Positions 9,378-21,154 are shown, counted from the stretch's first letter. The stretch: DNA of 64,000 nucleotides from Anodontia alba (GCA_964016985.1 OZ024828.1:12428610-12492609), one strand, 5' to 3'. Notes: generated by a model from the letters alone, not told the origin. Made by a program: numbers and translations.

Positions 9378-11470
9378 AGGCCCACGGGCCACTCACCTGA
9401 GTAGCATTGTGAGTGCAGATATGCAGATGTTATGTAACATTTTTCCAATCCTGTCATCGCAACTAATGAAAAGATCATCCTTTAAGCAGTTCTTAATTTT
9501 TAAGATGAATATTATATATGGCAAGACAGTCAATGGAGCGTGATCATTTGAACAAACTCTCAATCACATTTCAACAGTAGGAGCAATGTGAAATTTGGTT
9601 GCTATTGCCTAAGTGGTTTCTGAAGAATCATGATTTTATACATGTAAACAGCACAGTGGCAGGGAAATATAATAAACATAAACAAGATGGTAGCCATCTT
9701 GGATTTCCAATCAGAATGACTTTTAGCTACTGTTGATATCACTACAAGTCACTTCGATACTTCCAATGAACTTTAAGTCAATTGCCCTTTCGGTTCAGGG
9801 GAAAAAGTTCAAAACAGATTTTCAAGATGGCCACCATAGCCGCAATTTGAGATTTCTTATCGCAACCATTTGAGCGTTTTTTGATCTACAAGTCACCCTG
9901 ATGCTTCCTACCAAGTTTCGAGTCAATAAATGGTCTTTCAGTTCAGAAGAAGTAAAGAAAAATAGATTTTCAAGATGGCCGCCATCTTGGATTTCCAATC
10001 GGAAGGATTTTAGCTATTTTTATATCAACATGTCATCCTGATGCTTCCTACCAATTTTCAAATTAACTGGCCCTTTGGTTCAGGAAAATAAGTGAAAGGA
10101 AAAGAGTTTCAAGATGGCCGCCATGACAGCCATCTTGGATTTCCTATCCAAACAATTTAAGCTATTTTAGATCTACAAGTCACCTAAATGCTTCCTACCA
10201 AGTTTCGAGTCAAATGGCCTTTCAATTCAGGAGAAGAAGCGAAAAATAGATTTTAAAGATGGCTGTCATAGCGGCCATCTTGGATTTCTGATAGGGATGA
10301 TTTTATCTATTTTTGATCTACAGGTCACCCTGATGCTTCCTACCTAGTTTAAAGCCAATAAGCCTTTTGATTCAGGAGAAGAAGTGAAAAATCTACATTT
10401 TCAAAATGGCCACCATGGCAGCCATCTTGGATTTCCAATCAGAACGATTTTAGCCATTTTTAATCTATAAGTCACCCCGATGCTTCCTACCAAGTTTCAA
10501 GTCAACTAGCTTTTGGGTTTAGGAGAAGAAGCGAAAAAAAGATTTTCAAGATGGCCACCAGGGTGGCCCTCTTGGACTTCCGATCAGCATGGTTTTAGCT
10601 ATTTTTGATCTACAAGTCACCCTGATGCTTCCTACCAAGTTTGGAGTCAGTTGGCCTTTCGGCTCAGGAGAAGAAGTGAAAAATAGATTTTCAAAATGGC
10701 CGCCATGGTGGCCATCTTGGATTTCCGTTTGGAATGATTTTAGCGTCTTTTGATCTATAAGTCACCCCTATGCTTCCTAGCAAGTTTGGAGTCAATTGGC
10801 CTTTCGTTTCAGGAGAAGAAGCGAAAAATAGATTTTCAAGATGGCTGCCATGGTGGCCATCTTGGATTTCCGATCAGCATGATTTTAGCTATTTTTGATC
10901 TACAAGTCACCCCAATGCTTCTTAGCAAGTTTGGAGTCAACTGGCCTTTCCGTTCAGGAGAAGAAGCGAAAAATAGATTTTCAAGATGGTGGCCATCTTG
11001 GATTTCTGATCAACACGATTTTAGCTAGTTTTGATCTACAAGTCACCCCGATGCTTCCTAGCAAGTTTGGAGTCAATTGGCCTTTCGGTTCAGGAGAAGA
11101 AGCTAAAAATAGATTTAAGATGGCTGCCATGGCGGCCATCTTGGATTTTCGATTGGCAAGATTTTAACTATTTTTGATCTACAAGTCACCCCAGTGCTTC
11201 CTAGAAAGTTTGGAGTCAATTGGCCTTTCGGTTCAGGAGAAGAAGCGAAAAATAGATTTTCAAGATGGCGGCCATCTTGGATTTCCGATCGGCATGATTT
11301 TAGCTATTTTTGATGTACAAGTCACCCCGATGCTTCCTACCAAGTATCGAGTCAATTTGCCCAGGGGTGTAGGAGTAGGCTTTTAAATCAATTGTTGACG
11401 TCGCATGACGGACGACGGACATTGACTGACCACAATAGTTCACCATGAGCACTTTGCGCTCAGGTGAGCT
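9378..11470 (-). mobile_element. Array-bearing non-autonomous element with 6-bp target duplication
   Basis: Flanked by AACAAG at 9372-9377 and 11471-11476. On the minus strand it starts AGCTCACCTGAGCGC and ends CTCAGGTGAGTGGCCC with a terminal hairpin GGCCCGTGGGCC followed by TCTTG. About 320 bp of terminal sequence at its plus-strand left end reappears inverted at about 13640-14008 in another element with a different internal array. The body is the tandem array at 9700-11390. No protein is encoded: frames such as 10750-11386 (IYKSPQCFLASLESIGL repeated) arise from the array. Confidence 0.8.
9700..11390. repeat. 12-unit tandem array, ~143-bp period, YY1-like motifs
   Basis: Each unit contains TTTTAGCTATTTTTGATCTA, CAAGTCACCCYGATGCTTCC, GAGTCAAYTGGCCTTTCGG and TTCAGGAGAAGAAGCGAAA, then AAGATGGCYGCC facing GGCGGCCATCTTGG. 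Units begin roughly every 135-150 bp and degrade toward the left end. AAGATGGCGGC matches the established YY1 consensus, and most units hold it in inverted pairs. Confidence 0.9.
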
Positions 11471-11521
11471 AACAAGTACAATTTACTACCGAATGTTTTG
11501 TCTAAAAATAGCTCAATGGGT

Positions 11522-11591
11522 GGCAAACAGTTCAGCCCCTGATGTGACACCGCATTTTGTAGCATCTCATGGGGGTTTACAATGTTTACTC
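11522..11591. repeat. Family B hairpin core
   Basis: GGCAAACAGTTCAGCCCCTG faces GGGGTTTACAATGTTTAC. Belongs to the split element beginning at 9328. Confidence 0.75.
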
Positions 11592-11624
11592 GGGACTGTC
11601 TGGCCAAATACATCCAGTAAAGTA

Positions 11625-14600
11625 TGACCAATTTAAATATAATTTTGCAGGAGTGTTACTTTGATGATCCTCTACCAAGATTGTTCAAGCCATTTGGATT
11701 CGTCAAAAAACATGGCCGCCAGGGGGCGGGGCTTATTTTCCCTTTATATCTATATAGAAAACTTTAAAAATCTTCTTGTCAGAAACCACTGGACCGATTT
11801 CAATATAATTTTGCAGGAATGTTTGTTTGGTGATCCTGTACCAAGATTGTTCAAGCCATCTGGATTCGTCAAAAAACATGGCTGCCAGGGGGCGGAGCTT
11901 ATTTTTCCTACATGTATATATCTATATGGAAAACTTTTAAAAGCTTCTTGTCAGAAACACTGGGCCGATTTCAATATAATTTTACAGAAACGTTCCTTTA
12001 GTAATCCTCTACCAAGATTTTTCAAGCCATTTGGATTCCTCAAAAAACATGGCCACCAGAGGGCGGGGCTTATTTTCCCTATATATCTATACAGAAAAGT
12101 TTAAAAATCTTCTTGTCAGAAACCACTGGACCGATTTCAATATAACACGGCAGGAATGTTTCTTTTGTAACTTTCTACCAAGATTGTTCAAGCCGTCATC
12201 ATACGTCAAAAACCATGGCCGCCAGGGGGGTGGGACTTTTTTTTTTTAACTCACCTGACCTCTGCTCAGGATGAGCTATAGTGATCACTTTTCCTCCGTC
12301 CATTAACATTTTCAAATGACTTCTCCTCTGAAGCCGCTGAGCCAATTTTGCTCAGATTTCATGTGGAGCCTCCTTAGGGTGGGGGAACGAAAGATTGCTA
12401 AAATGGTCATGGTCCGTTGACCCAAGATGGCCTCCATGCACATATATGGTAAAAACCTTTAAAAATCTTCTCCATAACCGAGGATGCCTTGGGGCTGAAT
12501 CTTTGCAAGAATCATCAGGGACAAGAGGTCTACCAAAGTTGTTATAAGATTTGTCGTACGTTGGCATTTGACCTTTTTACGGCAAGGTCAAGTTTGCTTC
12601 CCTATGCTTTTGTATGGGAAAAACCTTTAAAAATCTTCTTCTCCAAAACTGAGCATGCCTTGTGGCTGAATCTTTGCACATATCATCGGGAATGGGAGGG
12701 CTACCAAAGTTGCTAAAATAATGGTTGTACATTGACATTTGACCTTTTTGCGGTAAGGTCAATTTTGCTTCCTTATGCATTTATATGGGAAAAATGTTCA
12801 GAATTTCAAATAACATCTCCTCTGGAGCCTCTGGGCCAAATTTGCTCAAATTTCATATTGAGCCTCCTTAGGTTGGGGGAACAACAGATTGCTAAAATGG
12901 TCGCAGTTCATTAACCAAGATGGCCGCCATGCCCATATATGGTAAAAACATTTAAAAATCTTCTTCTCCAGAACCGAGGATGCTTTGGGGCTGAATCTTT
13001 GCATAATTCATCGGGGACGGAGGGTCTACCAAAGTTGCTAAAATTTGACCTTTTTACGGCAAGGTCATTTGCTTCCCTATGCATTTATATGGGAAAAAAA
13101 CATTTAAAAATGTTATTCTCCAAAATCGAGGATGGCATGTGGCTGAATGTTTGCATATATCATCGGGAACGGGCGGTCTACCAAGGTTGCTAAAATAATT
13201 GTCATACATTGACATTTAACCTTTTTACGGCGAGGTCAAGTTTGCTTCTGTATGCATTTGTATGGGCCCCAAACATTTGTATGGAAAAAATGTTGATAAT
13301 TTCAAATGACTTTTCCTCTGAAGCCTCCGGGCCAGTGTTGCTCAAATTTCATGCAGAGCCTCCTTGGGCAGGAGAATGAAAGATTGCTAAAATGGGCATG
13401 GTCCATTGATCAAAATGGCTGCCATGCCCATATAATGGTAAAAAAAAATTTACAAATCTTCTTCTCCATAACCAAATAAGCCCTGGGCCCTTATCTTTGC
13501 ACAAATTATGGGGGACAGGAGAGCTACCAAAATTGCTAAAATGATGGTTCTATGTTGACGTTTGACCTTTTTACCTCCAAGGTCAAATTTGCTTCCCCAT
13601 GCATTTGTATGGGCCATATACATTTATATTGAAAGTATTCAAGTGAATTGTAGATCAACAGTAGTTAAAATTGTTCTGATTGGAAATCTTAGATGGCCAT
13701 CATCTTGTTTATATTTATTATATTTCTCTGCTACTGTGCTGTTTACATGTATAAAATCATGATTCTTCAGAATCCACTTAGCCAATTTCCACCAAATTTC
13801 ACATTGATCCTACTGTTGAAATGTGATTGATGGTTTATTCAAATGATCATGCTCCATTGACTGTCAGGCCCATATATTCTTCTTCAAAACTAAGAACTGC
13901 TCAAATGATGATCTTTTCATTAGTTGTGATGAGAGGATTGGAAAAATGTTGCATAACATCTGCATGTCTGCAGTGACTCAGGTGAGCGAGCCGTGGCCCG
14001 TGGGCCTCTTATTTCCCTATATATCTATATAGAAAACTTTAAAAATCTTCATGTTAGAAAGCACTGGACCAATTTCTATATAATTAGGCAAAAATGTTTC
14101 CTTGGTGATCCTCTACCAAGATTGTCGAAGCCGTCATGATTTGTCAAAAAACATAGCAGCTAGGGGGCGGGGCTTATTTTCCCTATATATATAGAAAACT
14201 TTAAAAATCTTCTTGTCAGAAACCACTGGACCGATTTCATTAATACTTGGCAGAAATCTTTCCTTTTGACCCTTAACCAAGATTGTTCAAGTTATCATGA
14301 TTTGTCAAAAAAACATTGCCGCCGGGTGGTAGGTGGGGAGGGAGGCTTAATTTCCCTATATATCTATATAGAAAAGTTTAAAAATCTTCTTGTCAGAAAC
14401 CAATGGACCAATTTCAATATAGCTTGGCAGGAATGTTGCTTTGGTGACCTGCTACCAAGATTGTTCAAGCAGTCATGATTCGTCTAAAAAAAATTCTGCC
14501 AGGCGGTGGGGCTTATTTTCCCTATATATCTCTATAGAAAACTTTAAAAATCTTCTTGTCAGAAACCACTGGACCGATTTCATTATAACTTGGTAGTAAT

Positions 14601-15598
14601 CTTTCCTTGTTGACCCTCTACCAAGATTGTTCAAGTTATCATGATTCGTCAAAAAACAATGGCCGCCACTGGGAGGGGCTTATTTTCCAAATATATCTAT
14701 ATAGAAAAGTTTAAAAATCTTCTTCTCAGAAACCAATGGACCCATTTCAATATAACTTGGCAGGAATGTTTCTTTGGTGACCCTCTACCAAGATTGTTCA
14801 AGCCGTTATGATTCATCAAAAAACATGGCGGCTAGGGGACGGAGCATATTTTCCCTATATAGAAAACTTTAAAAATCTTCTCGTAAGAAACCGTTGGATT
14901 GAGTTCAATGTAACTTGACAGGAATGTGCTTTGGTGACCTTCTACTAAGATTGTGCCCTCATGATACGTCAAAAAACATGGCCTTCATGGGGCGGGGCTT
15001 ATTTTCCGTATATATCTGTATAGAAAACTTTAAAATTCATCTTGTCAGAAACCACCAGACTGATTTTAATATTACTTGCCAGGAATGTTGCTTTGGTGAC
15101 CCCCTATCAAGATTGTTCAAGCAATCATGATTCGTCAAAAAACATGGTTGCTAGGGGTGGGGCTTATTTTCCCTATATATCTAAATAGAAAATCTTTTTG
15201 TCAGAAACCACTGAACCGATTTCAATATAACTTGGCAGGATTTTTCCTTTGGTGACCCCCTACCAAGTTTGTTCAAGCTGTCATGATTTGTCAAAAAACA
15301 TGGCCGTTAGGGGGTGGGGCTTAATTTCCCTATATATCTATATAAGACATTTTAAAAATCTATTTGTCAGAAACCACTGGACCAATTTCAATATAACAGC
15401 AGAATTGTTCCTTTGGTGATCCTCTTTCACTATTCAGTTCAAGCCATCATGATGGATGAAAAAAACATGGCCACTGGGGTGCAGGGTTATAAAATTTATA
15501 CAAAAATTTTAGAGCAGTAAACTTGGCTGAAACTTCAACAGTAAGTATGCAAAGCTGTTTGCTCAGGTGAGCGATATAGGACCATCATGGTCCTCTTG
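11625..15598 (+). mobile_element. Array-bearing element, ~165-bp units, interrupted
   Basis: About 13 degenerate units carry CTACCAAGATTGTTCAAGCC, GTCAAAAAACATGGCCGCC, GGGGCGGGGCTTATTTTCCC, TATATCTATATAGAAAACTT and CTTCTTGTCAGAAACCACTGG. The right end CTCAGGTGAGCGATATAGG, then hairpin AGGACCATCATGGTCCT plus CTTG, parallels the ends of the elements at 9378-11470 and 12250-14008. It is split by 12250-14008. Small frames such as 11661-12104 are array-derived. Confidence 0.75.
12250..14008 (+). mobile_element. Nested array-bearing element
   Basis: Begins ACTCACCTGACCTCTGCTC and ends GACTCAGGTGAGCGAGC, GGCCCGTGGGCC, TCTT. It splits a unit of the surrounding array between GGTGGGACTT and TTATTTCCCT. 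Internal units of about 330 bp carry TCTGAAGCC, GCTCAAATTTCATG, GAGCCTCCTTAGG, GATTGCTAAAATGG and GACCTTTTTACGGCAAGGTC. The last ~330 bp match the plus-strand left end of 9378-11470 in inverted orientation. Confidence 0.75.
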
Positions 15599-15840
15599 CT
15601 TTTTTTTTTTCCCCCATTGGACCTAGCATGCCAGTTATGCCTGTTTTTGAATCTATTCTGTTCTAAATATTCCCCCCCCCCCTCCCCACACACACACACA
15701 CCCTTGGATGGGGACGCCAGTGCTGATAAGATCTGCACCAAAAGCAATATACCCCCTCCCGCTTGAGCTAGGATTCTGATATTTATGTCTCCTCCCTTTA
15801 GGGTAGGGAGATGTGTATTGTTTTTTCCCTCGGGCGTCTG
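15599..15840. other. Low-complexity junction
   Basis: T-run, C-run and CA repeat at about 15599-15702, then unassigned DNA ending TTTTTTCCCTCGGGCGTC. Confidence 0.5.
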
Positions 15841-16140
15841 TCACAAAATCTTGTCCACTCTGTAACTTGAAAATGGTTCAAGCTGTCTCCACATAACTTC
15901 ATATAAATATCAATCAACATTATCTTACATGCAGAGCACAAGAACCATACGTCTTGCATTTATACTTTTTGAGTTATTTCACTTGGAACTTTATGCGTCA
16001 CAAAATCGTGTCCGCTCTGTAACTTGAAACCTGTTCAAGATATCTTCAAGAAAGGTCATGTAAATATCAATCTGCATTAGACAACATGCAGCGCGCAAGA
16101 ACCATAACTCTTGCATTTATACTTTTTTGAATTATTATAC
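15841..16140. repeat. Two-unit tandem repeat, ~165 bp
   Basis: CACAAAATCTTGTCC, CTCTGTAACTTGAAA, GTTCAAG and CAAGAACCATAYGTCTTGC recur once. Same general style as the neighbouring arrays. Confidence 0.7.
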
Positions 16141-16189
16141 ACCTGTTTGAAAAACGGGACATATTATTTTACGGGGTATGACGTCCGTC

Positions 16190-16952
16190 AGAAAACTTTT
16201 TCGTTTCCGGCTAACGCCTCCTACAGTTTACATCCGATTAAAATGAAACTTGGTATATAGCTAGACCATGATGTGAAGCAGCACATATTGTTTTTGGGCT
16301 ACAGACCACCAATTATTAGCAGAGCTATGCCCCTTCGAAAATTTCAGAAAACATTTCGTTTCTGGTTAACTCCTACACTTTACATCTGATCAAGCTGAAA
16401 CTTCATTTATAGTTAGACCATGATGTGGAACAGTGCATATTGTTTTGAGGTTATAGTCCACTTAATATCAGCAGAGTTATAGCCCTTTGAAAATTCCTTT
16501 AAACTTTTCGTTTCCGGATAACTGCTCCTACAATTTACATCTCATCAAGCTGAAACTTCATTTATAGTTAGACCAAGATGTGGGGGCAGTGCATATTGTT
16601 TCTAGGTCACAGTCCACCAAATATTAGCAGAGTTATGTCCCTTTTAAAATTTCATTAAACTTTTCGTTTCCGGCTAACTCCTCCTACAATTTACATCCGA
16701 TCAAGCTGAAACTTCATTTATAGCTAGACCATGATGTGGAGCAGCACATATTGTTTCAAGGTTACAGTCCACTAAATATTAGCAGAGTTAAGCCCCATTG
16801 AAAATTTCTTTAAACTTCTAGTTTCTGGTTAACTCCTCCTACAATTTATATCCGATCAAGCTGAAACTTCATTTATGCTATAGTTAGACCAAGATGTAGA
16901 GAAGGGCGTATTGTTTTTAGGTTACAGTCCACCAAATATTAGCTGAGTTACG
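16190..16952. repeat. Five-unit tandem array, ~150-bp period
   Basis: Units share TTTTCGTTTCCGGCTAACTC, CTCCTACAATTTACATCCGA, TCAAGCTGAAACTTCATTTA and TATTAGCAGAGTTATGCCC. No open frame of note. Confidence 0.8.
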
Positions 16953-17290
16953 CCTAGTGGTGGGACGATTCATCGATGCATTGGTGCATCCCGATACGCT
17001 TCATGTATCGATATACATGATGGAGTATCGATATGATGAACGCTTCTATTCAGATTCGCTTATTTGTGTTCGTTACATTCTTTAATCCGGTCTACAAAGT
17101 GACATTTTCAGAGCGCGATTTTGATTGGATGACGCTTGACTGATAGCCAATTGCATTTTGCTTTACTCTCATTATGATGGCAGACGAAACTGTGGTTGGA
17201 ATTTATTCGCCGCCCAGCGGTAAAAATACTAGTTCTGTATGGGAATGTTTCGGCCATCCTTTTCTTACTTTTGAAGTTAGCCATTTTTAG
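16953..17290 (+). mobile_element. 5' end of a hAT (ZBED-like) element
   Basis: Begins TAGTGGTGGGACGATTCATC followed by repeated ATCGATGCAT/ATCGATA motifs. This start is typical of hAT elements related to ZBED genes. It leads within ~220 bp to a BED-finger-like first exon at 17174. No matching right terminal repeat was found downstream, so the element appears 3'-truncated or too diverged. Confidence 0.5.
17174..17290 (+). pseudogene. BED-type zinc finger first-exon remnant
   Basis: Starts MMADETVVGIYSPPSG and continues NTSSVWECFGHPF, then TFEVSHF and a stop. The short acidic N-terminus followed by S-x-V-W-x-x-F-G is how BED fingers of hAT transposases and ZBED proteins begin. The zinc-binding CxxC that should follow is missing. 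The frame passes a possible weak splice donor (GAA|GTTAGC) before its stop, so an intron is conceivable. Recognition is by motif only. Confidence 0.4.
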
Positions 17291-18800
17291 TGTTTCAGTA
17301 TTATGGACAATGCATGTTTAAGGGAAACCATATAGTTGGGGTCATAGTGTTGTTCAAACACATGTTCTAGTTCATTATAATTTCAACACAAAAACATGTT
17401 GGAACTTATTAGAAGGTCATTCATTGGTAGGGCTCTTTTAATGAATATCAACAACATATATTCCTTAAGAAAAATAAGAAACATGCCAGTAATTTTTATT
17501 CAAAAAGTGTGTTATCTAACTGATAATACAGGTAAATATTAACGTTACTTTACGCATGTTAAAGTTAAATAAAAGTGTAGAACTTTAAAAGAGATTCAGA
17601 ACCACCAGAGAGTAATGTACATCCAGTATAGCAACTGTAGTTACTCTGAATTGTTCAGAAGGCGGTGTCGCGAAAAAAGGCATTAACTTAATTACATAAT
17701 TAGATTTATATGATTTGATGGACCTGGATTTTGCTCTATATCCATATTTTCACACTTTCTTACAACCAGTGGCTTCATCCAATATTAAATTTACATTCAG
17801 AGACAAGGCTTTGTGAGAAAATTTACTATTCCTTGAAAAACAACCAACATGAACACTTTGTACTACATGCTTTCACTATCAATTTAATTTCTCAAAATCA
17901 GTCAGATGGAAATGCATTCTACTTCTTTTAATGTATAAATAAGAATGGGTCTTTACTGAGGCATCTGTGTAAAACAGATATACATAAATAATCTAACCAT
18001 GTACTGAAAAACTAAATACAATTATTTCTCTTCTGTTTTGTTTCTTTCTTCACAAAAAAAATCCATTTTATTATCTGCATATATAAGCCAATGCAGTGAT
18101 TGGAGTAATGAACCTCTTTATTTTCCAATGAAGTTTACCACCTGATTATTCCAAATGAGTGTATCTCCAGCAGCAATTTCCAATTTCTAGAATTATCAAA
18201 GTTCAAGTCTAGATATGCTCCAGTTCATACATATTCAACACCTGATGTAGCTCCACGATTATTCTGGTGCAATTTTATAAATTTATCTTTATCAACTTAT
18301 TATGAAGACGAGCAGATTAAATACATTTGAAATGGCTATGTTCAATCCAGATTAGCTTTAATAACTAATTGTCATTTGATAGTGCTTCACCTAAGCATCA
18401 ACAGATTAGCCCGACCAGCTATGCCTACCCTTTTCTGTTTTCAAGAGATTTTCCGATGTCCACAAAAGAAGGGTCATAACGTATAAATGGGCCAGCAGTC
18501 GTCAGACAACTCCGTGTCACTGAGGTGTGAATAAAGTAATTTCATGTAGGAGGAATGAATTAAATGCCTGATGTCTTGCTATATTCAATATCGAATAAGT
18601 AGATTCTGATACTTTCTTTTCGTTCAGCTTCCGTTGCTAAGCACAACATCAAAGATGGCGTGGGGTGATTGACAAAAGTAGCGCGTGTATTACTACACCG
18701 AATTTTGAAGTCTATGTTTCAAATTGCACTATCTAAATCGATTTCAGTTACAGTTATGTTAGCGAAATAGAAAAGCTATAAAAAAATTCCCCTGCTTCAC
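17291..18800. other. No gene recognised
   Basis: 1.5 kb of AT-rich DNA downstream of the hAT start. I find no further transposase motif, TIR or RNA gene. Confidence 0.4.
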
Positions 18801-19148
18801 ATTCAGTTCGCCGTAATAGTGCCGCATTGCGTCTGATTAAGAAGTAGTGCGCGTATGAATATAGCGGTGATGAAAATCCGCTTGTGACGTAGTAAAAAAC
18901 CCCATGCGATTGCAAAGAGCCTGCTAGCTGTCGCTAGCAGACTCAATAAAACCAGACCAGACACCCTGCTGTTGGAAATATACCGCTCCAAAGAGTTGGC
19001 GTTGAAGAGTTCACTCGACGTAAATGGGTTCATCCTGGACCCAACTGCCACAACTTAACTGGAAAGACTCGTCTTTAAATCTTTTGAAACAGCTATACAC
19101 TAAAATGAATAATTAAGGCTCTTACATTGTATCATACTGCGTGAGTAT
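18801..19148. other. Fragment shared with a TTAA-type element
   Basis: ACCAGACACCCTGCTGTTGG at about 18952 and GTAAATGGGTTCATCC near 19020 match the right half of the element at 57148-57371. Otherwise unassigned. The 82-codon minus-strand frame at 18803-19051 overlaps this. Confidence 0.5.
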
Positions 19149-19394
19149 CATTACGAAAACAAGCCTATTCAAATATACTGAAAATTCTACCACCAAAAAT
19201 TGAAAATTTTTAGATAAAAATTCTGATATATTTCGTATTTCTGCTCAAGACATGTTGTGGGTACTCGTTAGAACCGCCTCGGCAATGCGGTTCTAACGAG
19301 TACCCACAATTTATGTTTTTAAGCAGAAATAAAAATAATTAATACCCCTCTAAACCCCAGTTTTACTATACGATATAGGCATGTTTTCGTGATG
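19149..19394 (-). mobile_element. Family A, copy 3
   Basis: CATTACGAAAACAAGCC to GCATGTTTTCGTGATG. The GACCCCC arm is shortened by about 30 bp. The apex is slightly asymmetric (CCTCGGCAATGCGG). Confidence 0.85.
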
Positions 19395-19601
19395 GCGGGC
19401 TTCGTTTCTAGCATAAGGACTAAGGTCTTTTTTCGCTCTTTGTGCTTTGTATAAGGTCTTACCGTCTGTATACATGCCTACACATTTTCCGCCCTTTTTA
19501 ATGCTAATGAGATACATTTTAACTAGTAAGACACGCATAAGTCGAATGGACAAAGGACCAGGAAGACATTTTTTAGATGTAGTGAAGTTTTTAAGCTGTT
19601 A

Positions 19602-19793
19602 TTAACCCTTAAATGCAGCAGACGACATTTTTAATTTGTGTTTTTCTTGTTTTATTTCAGAGAAAATAAAACTTGACATTTCATGTGAATCGACGATTCA
19701 TATGAAATGTTAAGTTTTATAAAATAATAATAATAATATTTATAAAAATAGAATGTCGTCTGCCTAAAAATTGCTTATAGTTTTAAGGGTTAA
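19602..19793. mobile_element. Family K, TTAA-flanked piggyBac-like MITE
   Basis: TTAACCCTTAAATGCAGC and GCAGACGACATT at the left, AATGTCGTCTGC and AAGGGTTAA at the right, with an internal palindrome ACATTTCATGTGAATCG. TTAA flanks plus a CCC start fit piggyBac-type insertion. Copies: 21647, 29846, 44689. Confidence 0.8.
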
Positions 19794-19907
19794 ACTGAGA
19801 CAGCTTTCAAATAAAACTGCCAGACATCCGGTTATTTGAGACAGGCTGGCGGAATACAAACCCACACATCTTTCCTTATATGCAATGGAGATTAGGAAAC
19901 ATGATAC

Positions 19908-20222
19908 CATCACGAAAACGTGCCTATATAATTTTGACCCCCTTAAACCCCACTTTTCTATAGTAAAACTGGGGTTTACAGGGGTATACATTATTTTTGC
20001 TATTTCTGCTCAAAACATAGATTGTGGGTACTCGTTAGAACCGCCTCATCAAAACATAGATTGTGGGTACTCGTTAGAACCGCCTCATCGAGGCGGTTCT
20101 AACGAGTACCCAAATCTATGTTTTGAGCAGAAATATGAAAAATATCAGAATTCTTATCTGAAAAATTTCATTTTTTGGTGGTAAAATTTTCAGTATATTT
20201 GAATAGGCGTGTTTTCGTAATG
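19908..20222 (+). mobile_element. Family A, copy 4, with duplicated arm
   Basis: Intact termini. About 44 bp of the left hairpin arm (CAAAACATAGATTGTGGG...CCGCCTCAT) is tandemly duplicated next to the apex, giving a 315-bp copy. Confidence 0.9.
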
Positions 20223-20240
20223 ACATTGTAAAGACCTATC

Positions 20241-20860
20241 TCACTAAGCTGCGACTTCTGGTGACAAATCGCAAACTGCATTGCAGGGTTTTTCTTTTTC
20301 CTCTCGTAAGTCTCAGGACCATCGAGCTTCTGTCGCTTGAATTTTAAACATTTAAAAAAAGATATGCGACGAGTTTTCTCTCCAAAATAATCACAGCGTC
20401 GACGCTGACGTCTCGAACACGTCTTGAACTCTTCTCAGTTTCAATCAATCAGTCAAGCAGATTTTTAATGCTACCAGGCACAATAGGCACGGCAAAAGAT
20501 AATTTTGTGAAGTTTTGGCGGCCTATGAAACTAAATTGCTACTAACTGGAGACAAAAATGAGAACCTGACGCATAACTGTCTCGTAGCGGTTGCACGACA
20601 TTCGTTTCTCAGTCGCAAGTGCCAAAGTCGCAATATTTTTATTACTCAAATGTCGCACGACATTCGCACCACATGTCTAAGAACTCCAGGCGATATTGGT
20701 CTAGATTTCGCCGTGAGTTCATGTGACATTCGTGCAATATACTTGCTACATACGCAAATGTGTTATAATTACCAGTCCGGTGTGATTCCACATGAAAATT
20801 GTCGCTGTTTTCTCGCAATGTTGTGTCACTAACTAGTCTTGCGCAGTCGCAGCCCAGTGA
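20241..20860. mobile_element. 620-bp element with short TIRs (tentative)
   Basis: TCACTAAGCTGCGACT at the left against the inverse of AGTCGCAGCCCAGTGA at the right. Internal CGAC/GTCGCA motifs recur. No clear target duplication. Confidence 0.45.
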
Positions 20861-21154
20861 AATACAAGCTTAGGGAATATTGCGTGTGACTTCTCACATC
20901 AATGGCTCTAGACACGCAAGACGCGATCATGTGTGCAAATATTACCACTTTTGTGGTTATGTGCACTAGTACCACTCGAATAGAACTTGTCCCCAAATTG
21001 CATCCGATTCCGGTCGCGCATGCACACTTCAGGTTCTTATGGGAATCTAAATTTTCATGATTTAATGGCCAATTGTAGTGACAATTGTGTAAACCCAAAC
21101 TAATTCCTACCGTATGTGTGACGCTTAGCACGTAAAAGGGGTCAGTTTATAATA
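20861..21154. other. No gene recognised
   Basis: Unassigned. The antisense frame at 20829-21131 carries no motif I recognise. Confidence 0.35.

Larger units (their letters stand above)
9328..11617 (+). mobile_element. Family B element split by a 2.1-kb insertion
   Basis: The left shell (CACCTCAACTCCTTACCATAC, TTGAACAAG) stops at 9377 and resumes at 11471 with AACAAGTACAATTTACTACC. The B core follows at 11522-11591 and the remnant of the right end is near 11617. The uninterrupted paralogue at 1092-1270 shows the join. Confidence 0.85.

Noticed and set aside
10750..11386. Overlapping ORFs with IYKSPQCFLASLESIGL repeats
   Set aside because: They follow the ~143-bp DNA array and shift frame with unit length. 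Array-derived, not a repeat protein.
9700..11390. CRISPR-like array
   Set aside because: Units are ~143 bp, contiguous and degenerate, with no unique spacers, in a eukaryotic-type repeat landscape. The same reasoning applies to the 42-bp triplet at 30641 and the 34-bp minisatellite.
9378..15598. Helitron identity of the large array elements from their terminal hairpin
   Set aside because: The hairpin is followed by TCTTG rather than CTRR, and one element has a 6-bp target duplication, which Helitrons do not make.
18803..19051. 82-codon minus-strand ORF with hydrophobic stretch
   Set aside because: Part of it is the repeat shared with 57148-57371. No gene context.
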